NCBI GenBank assembly: GCA_964509425.1
Contig: CAZDWZ010000004.1
Span: 62,001-126,000, forward strand
From: CAZDWZ01 sp964509425
GTDB lineage: Bacteria > Bdellovibrionota_C > UBA2361 > SZUA-149 > CAZDWZ01
Reading direction: 5' to 3'
DNA length: 64,000 nucleotides
Under the pieces are notes generated by a model. The model ran no database searches and was not told the origin of the DNA. It saw nothing but the letters and a program-made list of their open reading frames with translations. Positions 34,893 through 43,165 of the stretch are shown one piece after another; within the stretch, counting starts at the first letter, position 1, and each line of letters opens with the position of its first letter. Both the position numbers and the translations under genes were made by a program.

Positions 34893-35010
34893 GGTCCGGC
34901 TTCGCCTCTCCTGGTGAGAGGAAGCGGCCGGACCCCACACGTTCTTCGTTGTCACTCTCACAGTCCCACAAACGCCGGCCGCCGACCCCCTACGTCGACG
35001 GCCGGCTTTT
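34893..35010 (+). terminator. Terminator region with two hairpins
   Basis: A long imperfect hairpin (34893-34934) pairs GGTCCGGC with GCCGGACC soon after the 34886 stop. A second stem, GCCGGCCG (34974-34981) with CGGCCGGC (34999-35006), is followed directly by TTTTCGTTTT, the form of an intrinsic terminator. Confidence 0.75.
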
Positions 35011-35146
35011 CGTTTTCGGGTTGAACCCGGCGCCTCGGTCTTTCGTCTCCAAGCTATGGGAATCGCAAAACTTTCTTGCCTTTTGCTTCAAATTCTCGGA
35101 GCCGATTTTCACTACTCTTTCCGCTTGAAAATGCCGATAAAATGAG

Positions 35147-36199
35147 ATGGAGGCACGCGTGTTGGCCGAATCGGAAGAAGAAATCGCAGACGTATTCAGC
35201 AAGCTCTACAACGAGCTTGGAGATCCGACTCCACGTTGGACGCATTGGGTCTGTGGTGCCTTGCCGCTTGCTTTTATCATGTTCCTGTTGATCTGGGGCG
35301 GCGCAGCGGTCACCGGACTGCGATATGCGAGGCTCCAACATGATTTCATACGGATGTCCAAAGGGCGTGTGAAAATCGAAGAGCTGCTTCGGAATCCGAA
35401 ATACCGTCCCCTGGTCAGCTCACAACAAACTCTTGTCGAGAAGCTGTTACCTCTTTTTTCAATGGTGAATGCCGGCGAGCTCTCTCGAGCTTTACGAATG
35501 CTAGAGAGACCGGAGACGCCGAAACATCCGTTTCTCCATGTTCTCACCGCACGATTGCGAGTGGTGTCGGGAGACGATGAAGTATTTCAAAAATTGCGAG
35601 AAGACGAACGCTTTTCATCGAAGAGCGAACCGGCGCTGTGGCAGCGATATGTCGAATTAAAAACTGAAGCGGCCAAGGTTCTTGAGTTTCCGGCGAACAT
35701 CTCCGTTGAACATGAATTCGCGTTTTACCAGGGCGGCGCTTTCGCCGGGCTCCCTGTATTTGCAGGTGTTCCCGATAATATTTCGAGCTTTGAGGTCCTC
35801 ACGGGATTTGCTCCGAAGCTTCGGAAGCCAACCCCCGCGGAGCGAGAGCGATTGAAGACAAGGCTGTCGTCACTATCCGAGAGTGGCCTGGATCTCTCGA
35901 GGCAAATTGGGAATTTGAGTTTAAAATCAGATACTCGAAAATCGACGCTGAATACGATGAGCAGTCGCCATCAAAAGGCTGAACGCGAGGCAAAAGCGCT
36001 GATCCGGCGTTTCGTCGTTGAGCTGGCCTATCAGCCTCTCCCGCAACGAGTTCGAGAGAGCTACGACATTTTGAAAGTAGCGCTCGAAACCAAGCATATC
36101 TATCTTCCTGAGCTGTTGGTCATCGAGCGCCAGAAGAATCTCTCCGAAGACGAGATCTCGGCCGCACTCGACTCAGAACTTTCTAAAGAAAGGTTCTGA
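35147..36199 (+). CDS. Hypothetical membrane-anchored helical protein
   Basis: A 350-residue protein with one membrane helix (about residues 38-58, LPLAFIMFLLIWGGAAVTGL) and a large helical domain rich in Leu, Glu, Arg and Lys. The pattern of paired helices in residues 85-160 (LLPLFSMVNAGELSRALRML) resembles TPR-like folds, though I cannot assign a family. The last 100 residues look coiled-coil prone (QKAEREAKALIRRFVVELA). It stands alone after the pilin region terminator, convergent to ugd. Confidence 0.65.
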   Translation: MEARVLAESEEEIADVFSKLYNELGDPTPRWTHWVCGALPLAFIMFLLIWGGAAVTGLRYARLQHDFIRMSKGRVKIEELLRNPKYRPLVSSQQTLVEKLLPLFSMVNAGELSRALRMLERPETPKHPFLHVLTARLRVVSGDDEVFQKLREDERFSSKSEPALWQRYVELKTEAAKVLEFPANISVEHEFAFYQGGAFAGLPVFAGVPDNISSFEVLTGFAPKLRKPTPAERERLKTRLSSLSESGLDLSRQIGNLSLKSDTRKSTLNTMSSRHQKAEREAKALIRRFVVELAYQPLPQRVRESYDILKVALETKHIYLPELLVIERQKNLSEDEISAALDSELSKERF

Positions 36200-36244
36200 G
36201 CCGAGGCCGAGCTGGCTAAGAGGTATTGCTGATTCCGCGCTCGA

Positions 36245-37636
36245 TTATTCCGCGAGGGCTTCCGGCGTCAATGGCGTCATTCCGGTGCGATGCACGTGGA
36301 ACCCGATTCGGGAGAGCTCAACATGCGGTAGGATGTTTCGTCCGTCAAAGATGAAAGCCGGTTTTTGCATGCTCTCAAAGATCCGGCGGTAGTCGAGTTT
36401 GCGATAGATTTCCCATTCCGTCATGACCGCGATGGCGTGAGCGCCGGCGGCCGCTTGATACGGGTCTTCAACGAAGTCAATCCGACCTGAAGTTGCGCCA
36501 GCGAGATCCTTCTTTGCATTGGCCATCGCCTTCGGATCGCTCACCACGATATGCGCGTGTTCTGCGAGCAACTGATTCGCGATCGTAATAGCCGGCGACT
36601 CTCTCGTGTCGCTGGTATCAGCTTTGAACGCGAAGCCAAAAAGGGCGATCTTTTTGTTCGCGAGCGTGTTAAACATGCTTCGCATCATCTTTCCGACGAA
36701 GCGCTGCTGCTGATAGTCATTCATCGTGACGACCTGGCGCCAGTAATCCGCGACCTCTCGAAGCCCGTAAGATTCGGCGATATACACGAGATTCAGGATA
36801 TCTTTCTTGAAGCACGAGCCGCCGAAGCCCACCGAAGCCTTCAGGAACTTGGAGCCAATTCTCGTGTCCATGCCGATTGCCTGCGCGACTTCGGAAACAT
36901 CAGCTTCCGTAACTTCGCAGAGCGCGCTGATAGCATTGATCGATGACACTCTCTGAGCGAGAAAGGCGTTTGCGACGAGTTTCGAAAGCTCGCTGCTCCA
37001 GACGTTCGTCGTAATGATTCGCTCCCGAGGTACCCAATTCGCATACAGGTCAACGAGCTCTTGGCAGGCCTTTTCGCCGGTCGGTGTCCGGTCGCCGCCA
37101 ATCAACACCCGATCAGGGTTCATCAGATCTTTAATCGCGGTACCTTCGGCGAGGAACTCGGGATTCGAGAGGACTTCGAAATGAATCTGTTTTGAATTTT
37201 CGCGAAGAATTCGCGCCATGGCTTCGGCCGTTCGGACTGGCAGCGTGCTTTTTTCTACGACTATCTTCGGAAAGGTCGCGAGCTCGGCGATGCGGCGCGC
37301 GGTTTGTTCCCAGTACTGAAGATCCGCAGCTTCTCCCGCTCCGACGCCGAAGGTCTTCGTCGGCGTGTTTACGCTGACAAAAATGATATCGGCGGCACGG
37401 ATGCCTTCGTCGATGTCGGTGCTGAAGAAGAGATTCTTCCCGCGGACCTTTTCCACGACCTCTTTTAGACCCGGCTCATAAATCGGGAGCTCATTGGAGT
37501 TCCACGCGTCGATTCGAGCCTTGTTGATGTCGACCACGTGGAAGTTATGCTCAGGGCACTCCTGGGCCATTACAGCGATGGTCGGGCCTCCGACGTAGCC
37601 GGCGCCGATACAGAGAATATTCTTTTGTTGTTTCAT
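36245..37636 (-). CDS. ugd: UDP-glucose 6-dehydrogenase
   Basis: Oxidises UDP-glucose to UDP-glucuronate with two NAD. The 463-residue form, with ILCIGAGYVGGPTIAVMA, PIYEPGLKEVVE, SVNTPTKTFGVGAGEAADL and a catalytic Cys in SVGFGGSCFKKDILNL, is the longer animal/plant-like UGD that also occurs in some bacteria, and is distinct from the TviB-like dehydrogenase at 17 kb. FGFAFKADTSDTRESPAI is the C-terminal family mark. It supplies the uronic acid for the adjacent exopolysaccharide genes. Confidence 0.96.
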   Translation of the reverse strand: MKQQKNILCIGAGYVGGPTIAVMAQECPEHNFHVVDINKARIDAWNSNELPIYEPGLKEVVEKVRGKNLFFSTDIDEGIRAADIIFVSVNTPTKTFGVGAGEAADLQYWEQTARRIAELATFPKIVVEKSTLPVRTAEAMARILRENSKQIHFEVLSNPEFLAEGTAIKDLMNPDRVLIGGDRTPTGEKACQELVDLYANWVPRERIITTNVWSSELSKLVANAFLAQRVSSINAISALCEVTEADVSEVAQAIGMDTRIGSKFLKASVGFGGSCFKKDILNLVYIAESYGLREVADYWRQVVTMNDYQQQRFVGKMMRSMFNTLANKKIALFGFAFKADTSDTRESPAITIANQLLAEHAHIVVSDPKAMANAKKDLAGATSGRIDFVEDPYQAAAGAHAIAVMTEWEIYRKLDYRRIFESMQKPAFIFDGRNILPHVELSRIGFHVHRTGMTPLTPEALAE

Positions 37637-37778
37637 AAACTGCGTTTTGTTTCCGGTAGGTGAACGGGCCTATCGATACAATAAAACGCAGGAAATTCCA
37701 ACCGTGGAACGGCGGGTATTGGGCGCTTGAGCTCTCAAAGGCAGATCTTCAATGGTTTCGGGCGTTCGCGTTCGAATA

Positions 37779-39125
37779 TCATTCAAGGGCGGCGGCCATC
37801 CCATGCAAATATTCTTCAAGATTCGTATACCCGTCGCCGTCCTCATCGACATTGGGATTTGCCGGGAGCACCAGAGTTCGCTTTACGGACTTCAGCTCGG
37901 GATACCCACCTGCCGGACGTGAACAACCGGCGACACAGTCTTTGATTGTGCCTTTTCCCGTCGAGACTTCGGAGATGATCCGGCTATCGACGGAGTTTGA
38001 TTCCTTAGGCCGCGAACCCGCCGTCAGGAGCACGTTTGCATAGGTTTCAATCGGATGGTTCGCGAAAATTCCGCTCACCGGAAACGGTGGGACGAGCGAC
38101 CGGAAGGATTCGGTGATCGACGAAATGAGCCAATCAAGAGTGAGATCATTCTTCCGCGTGGGACCATAGTTTGAAGCGACGTAGACCTTCGTCCCTTTCG
38201 AAGCTGGCTTCGCGTACACTGTCGATCCTCCGGGGCTTTTCGGGTCCTGCTTGTAATAGTTTCCAACAAAGAAGAGCTGCGACGGGTATCCGAGGTTGTC
38301 GGAATCGGAGAGGTTCGCCTGGTTCCAAGAGCTCGATCCTCCCCAGCCGTAAACGACGTTGCTCACGAATTCGAGCTGCGCCCCGGGTTTGATTCGCGGG
38401 TTTCTATCGTAGTTATGCGCCAGAAGGTTGTGGTGCATAGAGACTTGCTTCACTTCATCTCCGACGAGCACTCCCATACTGTGCGGGCCTTTGGGATGGA
38501 TTGATTTGTAGAGACCTTCGGCGATGATGGAGTTGCTAATCGTCACGTCCGAAGTCGACGGGTACCAAATTCCCATGTTTTCATCGATTCCCCAGCTCAC
38601 GGAAAGATGGTCGAGAACGACGCGTTTTGCCGTGGTTGAGGACTTTCCCGCTATCGTCACCGCGTCCCGGGACTCGGGTTTCGGGCCGGTCTTTCTGTCT
38701 CCGGGGCGTATTTGCAAGTGTTGAATGAGGACGTCGTTTGCTGCGACGCGAATCCCGGCGCCGGTCAAAAGAATGCCCGGCTCGGGAGCCGTTTGGCCGG
38801 CGACGGTGATGTAGGGCTTGTCGATGAGAAGTTCGGAAAGGAGCAGAATCGTTCCGCTGATTTCAAATACACAGACCCGCGCACCGGCGCGCTTCGCGCA
38901 GTCACGGAGACTTCCGGCGCCGCTGTCAGCGAGCGTGGTGACTTTGTAGACCGACGTTTGAGGCGGCGAGACATGCCTTCCGCTTCCTGCAGGAGTTGTG
39001 GTCCCGAAGCCTGCAGCCCCGGGAAAAACCGGCATCGCTCTCTGTGCATCAGCGACACCAGGCGAAAACAAAAATGGCAGAACGGCAAAGCCGAAGACGG
39101 CGGCACAAACTAAAACAGACTTCAT
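37779..39125 (-). CDS. Secreted pectate lyase-like beta-helix protein, copy 1
   Basis: A 448-residue exported protein (signal ending about VADAQ). FPGAAGFGTTTPAGSGR opens the mature part; a right-handed beta-helix follows with VVLDHLSVSWGIDENM, VTISNSIIAEGLYKSIHP and HHNLLAHNYDRNPRIKPG, the layout of pectate lyases of family PL1, which cleave uronic acid polymers by beta-elimination. The C-terminus holds an EF-hand-like calcium loop (DEDGDGYTNLEEYL). A paralogue lies at 43166-44533. Substrate is unknown; the polymer made by this locus is a candidate. Confidence 0.82.
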   Translation of the reverse strand: MKSVLVCAAVFGFAVLPFLFSPGVADAQRAMPVFPGAAGFGTTTPAGSGRHVSPPQTSVYKVTTLADSGAGSLRDCAKRAGARVCVFEISGTILLLSELLIDKPYITVAGQTAPEPGILLTGAGIRVAANDVLIQHLQIRPGDRKTGPKPESRDAVTIAGKSSTTAKRVVLDHLSVSWGIDENMGIWYPSTSDVTISNSIIAEGLYKSIHPKGPHSMGVLVGDEVKQVSMHHNLLAHNYDRNPRIKPGAQLEFVSNVVYGWGGSSSWNQANLSDSDNLGYPSQLFFVGNYYKQDPKSPGGSTVYAKPASKGTKVYVASNYGPTRKNDLTLDWLISSITESFRSLVPPFPVSGIFANHPIETYANVLLTAGSRPKESNSVDSRIISEVSTGKGTIKDCVAGCSRPAGGYPELKSVKRTLVLPANPNVDEDGDGYTNLEEYLHGMAAALE

Positions 39126-39439
39126 GACAACTTCTCTTTTGTATTAATTAGGATGTGTCCCCGGGCCGCTTTCTCGCAGCGAACGCGCGGGCGCGCATTC
39201 GGGTGATTGCGGGTTCACATCGCTTAAGGTCTGAGGTGCGCTTCGGACTAAGCCGATTTTTTTACTTCCGGAATCCATCACTTCATTCTCGGGAACCGAC
39301 ACAACAAACCGATTCATTCAGCGGGCACATTGGTCATATCGGCCCACCGCCGCGAGAACCTTAGCGCGACGTAGGGAATTCCCTTAGATGCTGTAAATGG
39401 CAATAAGGCTGATGGGTTAGCTGAGCTTACGGTCGAGCA
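39126..39439. promoter_or_regulatory. Divergent promoter region before cysC
   Basis: A 314-base gap between the copy-1 lyase and cysC, without a gene. It contains a perfect 12-base palindrome AGGGAATTCCCT (39373-39384) about 56 bases before the cysC ATG, a possible operator for the sulfate genes. I see no strong -10/-35 pair. Confidence 0.45.
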
Positions 39440-40414
39440 ATGAACGAAAAGATCGATGAAAGCGGGCGAGAAAAAACAAGCCGGGGTTTTTGCTATTTAA
39501 TCCGAGTTAAGCTACTTAGCTACTCTGAATTTAATCTCAGAATTTCAACCGTGATCAATAGATTTCATACTCTATCGCGCGCCATTACCTGGGTCGTGTT
39601 GAGCAGTCTCCTTTCAGCGACTATCGCCTATCAAATGACTGGCGACCGTGAGTTCGTCTTGGCGTTCACGCTTCTCGATTTTGCGGCAAAGTTGTTGCTC
39701 TTTGTTCTCCACGAAGCCTTCTGGAGCGCGAACCTTGAGGATGCGGCTCCGGCCGAATCAGCACCGGTCTATGAGCTTGAACCCTGCGTCATCTGGTTCA
39801 CCGGGCTTCCGAGCTCCGGAAAAACGACGCTTTGTTTGCTGCTGAAAGAGTACTTGGAGTCAATATCGGTCAAAATGGATCATTTGGACGGAGATGCGGT
39901 TCGGGCGGTAGTACCCGGGATAGGCTTTTCGCGGAATGACCGGAACGACCACATCCGCCGCATGGGATTTCTGGCATCCCGGCTCGAATCTCAAGGGATC
40001 TCGGTCATCACGTCTTTTGTTTCGCCGTATCGAGAATCGCGGAACTTCGTTCGAAAGATGTGTAAGAACTTTCTTGAAATTCATCTCTCGACTTCTATCG
40101 CCGAGTGCACTGAGCGGGACGTGAAAGGTCTCTACAAAGAAGCGCAAGAGGGAAAGCGGTCTGGAATGACTGGGGTTGACGATCCGTACGAGGCTCCGGA
40201 GAACGCCGAGCTCGTTCTGGACACCGCAACTCTCTCGAAAGAAGCCTGTCTCCAGGCAATTCAGAATCTTCTCCGCACCCGCGGCCTACTTCGTGAAGTG
40301 GGCGCGGAGAATTTCCTAATGTCGAAGAAGGCGGCCCAAATAAATAACTCTGATCACAACACAGGAGCTGAGGTTGAGCACCATGGACCATCTGTCGCGG
40401 CTAGAGCACGCTAG
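39440..40414 (+). CDS. cysC: DUF2061-APS kinase fusion (membrane-anchored CysC)
   Basis: Phosphorylates adenylylsulfate to PAPS, the donor for sulfotransferases. Residues about 25-95 form a DUF2061 membrane domain with two helices (WVVLSSLLSATIAYQ and FAAKLLLFVLHEAFW). Residues about 115-300 are a complete APS kinase: P-loop GLPSSGKTT (122-130), LDGDAVRAVV (148-157), SRNDRNDHIRRMG, TSFVSPYRESR and the lid with GLYKEAQEGKRSGMTGVDDPYEAPE. All catalytic parts look intact. It overlaps cysD by about 30 bp. Anchoring would put PAPS formation at the inner membrane. Confidence 0.92.
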   Translation: MNEKIDESGREKTSRGFCYLIRVKLLSYSEFNLRISTVINRFHTLSRAITWVVLSSLLSATIAYQMTGDREFVLAFTLLDFAAKLLLFVLHEAFWSANLEDAAPAESAPVYELEPCVIWFTGLPSSGKTTLCLLLKEYLESISVKMDHLDGDAVRAVVPGIGFSRNDRNDHIRRMGFLASRLESQGISVITSFVSPYRESRNFVRKMCKNFLEIHLSTSIAECTERDVKGLYKEAQEGKRSGMTGVDDPYEAPENAELVLDTATLSKEACLQAIQNLLRTRGLLREVGAENFLMSKKAAQINNSDHNTGAEVEHHGPSVAARAR

Positions 40415-41264
40415 CGTTCACATACTTCGAGAGGCGTATCACAGCTTCAACCGGTTGGGCATGCTTTGGTCCATCGGGAAAGACAGTTCTGTCTTGCTCT
40501 GGCTGTGTCGAAAGGCGTTCTTCGGACATATGCCCTTTCCCGTGATTCACGTGGATACGACATATAAAATTCCGGAGATGATTGAGTACCGAGATCGTCT
40601 CGCAAAGGCGTGGAAGCTCGATCTTCGCTATGCGGTGAACGAGGAAGCGGTAACAACCAAGCAGACCTATCCGGCTGGTGCGGTCGATCGAATCACCTGC
40701 TGTCGGCTCTTGAAAACGAAGCCACTGTCTGACCTTCTGAAAGGCACTGGAGTTCGCTATCGCATGAATCATGAGCGGGGCGAATACGAACGCTACGATT
40801 CGCCCGAGACATTCGATGGAGTGATCGTCGGCTTGCGAGCGGACGAGGAAGGTTCGCGATCGAAGGAGCGTTATTTCTCGCCGCGAGATCAGACGAATGC
40901 TTGGGACATAGGCACGCAACCTCCTGAGTTCTGGAACCAATTCAACACCGACTTCCCGCCGGGAACTCATATTCGAGTACATCCGCTCCTGGATTGGACG
41001 GAAACGAATATTTGGGAGTACATCGAGCGCGAGAAAATACCGACCGTTAGTCTCTACTACGACAAAGGAACGGGTCAGCGGTACCGGTCGCTTGGGTGCG
41101 CGAATTGCACCCTCCCGGTGCAATCAACGGCAAAAGATCCTCGAGAAATCATCGTCGAGCTCTCATCCGGTAAATTTTCGCGAGTCGCTGAGCGCTCGGG
41201 AAGAGCTCAAGACAAAGACGGCGGCGGCGGATTAGAAGTACTCAGAAAAGATGGATACATGTGA
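40383..41264 (+). CDS. cysD: Sulfate adenylyltransferase subunit 2
   Basis: Catalytic subunit of ATP sulfurylase, making adenylylsulfate from sulfate and ATP with CysN. About 293 residues with the PP-loop YSIGKDS-like LWSIGKDSSVLLWL, FPVIHVDTTYKIPEM, DGVIVGLRADEEGSRSKER and the C-terminal cysteine patch LGCANCTLPV. I use ATG 40383; a TTG 9 bases earlier (40374) is an alternative. It begins inside cysC and its stop overlaps the cysN start by about 14 bp, giving a tight cysC-cysD-cysN operon. Confidence 0.96.
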   Translation: MDHLSRLEHASVHILREAYHSFNRLGMLWSIGKDSSVLLWLCRKAFFGHMPFPVIHVDTTYKIPEMIEYRDRLAKAWKLDLRYAVNEEAVTTKQTYPAGAVDRITCCRLLKTKPLSDLLKGTGVRYRMNHERGEYERYDSPETFDGVIVGLRADEEGSRSKERYFSPRDQTNAWDIGTQPPEFWNQFNTDFPPGTHIRVHPLLDWTETNIWEYIEREKIPTVSLYYDKGTGQRYRSLGCANCTLPVQSTAKDPREIIVELSSGKFSRVAERSGRAQDKDGGGGLEVLRKDGYM

Positions 41265-43137
41265 CAACATGCAAACCGAATCACTTAATAGCGAGATCGC
41301 AAAAGTAGCGGGCCCCATTGACTCAGGCACCACCGGAGTTGATGAAGCCCTCCAATTAAAAACGCGCATGAACCTGGTCGTGGTGGGTCACGTTGACCAC
41401 GGGAAAAGCACGGTTGTCGGCCGGTTGCTGTCCGACACGAATTCGCTGCCCGAAGGTAAGCTCGAGCAAGTTCGAGCGAAGTGTGATGCTGCTGGAAAGC
41501 GTTTCGAATACGCCTTTTTGCTTGACGCCCTCGTCGACGAACAAGCCCAGGGGATCACCATCGATACGGCCCGAATCTTCTTCCAAACAGACAAGCGCCA
41601 TTACATTATCCTCGATGCTCCGGGTCATATCGAGTTCTTGCGGAATATGATCACAGGGGCTTCTCATGCAGAAGCTGCATTGCTTGTCATCGATGCGGAA
41701 GAAGGAGTTCAAGAGAACTCACGTCGACACGGTTACATGTTGTCGATGCTCGCGGTGAAGCACGTGATTGTCGTGATCAACAAGATGGATCGCGTTGATT
41801 ACAGCGAAGCCGTCTATCAATCGTTGGTGAAGGAATATTCGGAATTCCTCGCTAAAATCGGAACACAGGCCGAGTTGTTTATCCCGGTCAGTGCTCTCCG
41901 CGGCGAGAACCTGGTGACGCCGGCGGAATCTATGCCCTGGTATAAGGGTGCCACGGTGCTCTCCGCTTTGGATAACCTCCAACCCGCGAGCGCGCTTCAG
42001 GAGCAGACCCTCCGGATGTACGTTCAGGATATCTACAAATTCACGAAATATGGGGATGAACGCCGGATTATCTCAGGCACCCTCGATTCGGGAACCCTCC
42101 GTGCAGGTGATACCGTCGTACTGTATCCCTCCGGTAAGCGGACGAAGGTGAGCACGCTGGAGTCGTTCAACACCGAGCCGCTTTCGTCCGTTGCCGCCGG
42201 CGACGCCGTTGGATTCACGATGACGGAGCAGATATACGCGAATCGCGGCGATCTCATTTCCCGGATCGAAGATCGGAAGCCCTGTGTTTCGACTCGGGTC
42301 CAAGTCAGCCTCTTTTGGCTCGGGCAGCAATCGCTTCGATGCGAAGAAGAATTTATCTTCCGGCTCGGAACCGCTCGCGTCTCGGCAAAGATTGAGAAGA
42401 TTATTCAAATCGTCGACGCAGGTAATCTCGATCAATCGTCTGAGGCGCAATCGATCGAGCGAAATAATGTTGCTGAATGCATCATTCGTTTCGCAAAACC
42501 GGTGGCTTTCGACGAGGTCGAATTTCTCTCAGCGACCAGCCGATTTGTGATGGTCCATAACTATCGCATTTGGGGCGGTGGCATCATTCGGAAGGCCCTC
42601 GACGATTCACGCGTCGACATTCGCGAACAGGCGCAGGTGCGGGACGAGAAGTGGATTCGCGGTCTCATCTCGCCGGTCGAGCGAGCGGAACGCTATGCTC
42701 AAAGGGCCGCGCTCATCCTCATCACTGGACCTGCGGCTTCGCCGAGAAAAGAACTCGGAAGGGCACTGGAGGCTCAGCTTTTCCGTGAAGGGCGGGCAGT
42801 CTACTTCCTGGGCATTGGAAATATCGTCCACGGCCTTGATATGGACCTCGAAGGGCGTGTGAATGCGGGGCAGGAACACGTTCGCCGCCTTGCCGAGCTT
42901 GGGAACATCATGCTCGACGCTGGAATGCTGGTCGTTGCTTCGGCTGCCGACCTCGGCGAAGAGGATGTTACTCTCGTTCAGGAATTAGTCGGACCGGATC
43001 GTGTGCGGGTCGTGGTTTACGGCGGAGGTCGGGCGGGGGGAGATATTCAGATCTCGGATGACGACGATCTGCCAGCATCGATCGATAAGATCAAGGTCGC
43101 TCTCTCGAATGATCGAATCATCTTCTCGCCCTGGTAA
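41251..43137 (+). CDS. cysN: Sulfate adenylyltransferase subunit 1 with degenerate APS kinase domain
   Basis: GTPase subunit of ATP sulfurylase. G-domain motifs are intact: GHVDHGKST (46-54), DAPGH (122-126) and NKMD (177-180), followed by EF-Tu-like barrels. From about residue 485 the chain aligns with the APS kinase half of CysNC fusions but is degenerate: GPAASPRKE stands where GLSGSGKST should be (493-501), LGIGNIVHGL replaces LDGDNVRHGL (about 520-529), and the lid and PAPS-binding segments after residue 570 are unrecognisable. This half is probably non-catalytic; the separate cysC supplies kinase activity. Length 628 fits CysNC. Confidence 0.93.
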   Translation: MDTCDNMQTESLNSEIAKVAGPIDSGTTGVDEALQLKTRMNLVVVGHVDHGKSTVVGRLLSDTNSLPEGKLEQVRAKCDAAGKRFEYAFLLDALVDEQAQGITIDTARIFFQTDKRHYIILDAPGHIEFLRNMITGASHAEAALLVIDAEEGVQENSRRHGYMLSMLAVKHVIVVINKMDRVDYSEAVYQSLVKEYSEFLAKIGTQAELFIPVSALRGENLVTPAESMPWYKGATVLSALDNLQPASALQEQTLRMYVQDIYKFTKYGDERRIISGTLDSGTLRAGDTVVLYPSGKRTKVSTLESFNTEPLSSVAAGDAVGFTMTEQIYANRGDLISRIEDRKPCVSTRVQVSLFWLGQQSLRCEEEFIFRLGTARVSAKIEKIIQIVDAGNLDQSSEAQSIERNNVAECIIRFAKPVAFDEVEFLSATSRFVMVHNYRIWGGGIIRKALDDSRVDIREQAQVRDEKWIRGLISPVERAERYAQRAALILITGPAASPRKELGRALEAQLFREGRAVYFLGIGNIVHGLDMDLEGRVNAGQEHVRRLAELGNIMLDAGMLVVASAADLGEEDVTLVQELVGPDRVRVVVYGGGRAGGDIQISDDDDLPASIDKIKVALSNDRIIFSPW

Positions 43138-43165
43138 GGGCGGCTGCGAAAAAGAGATGCGAGAA

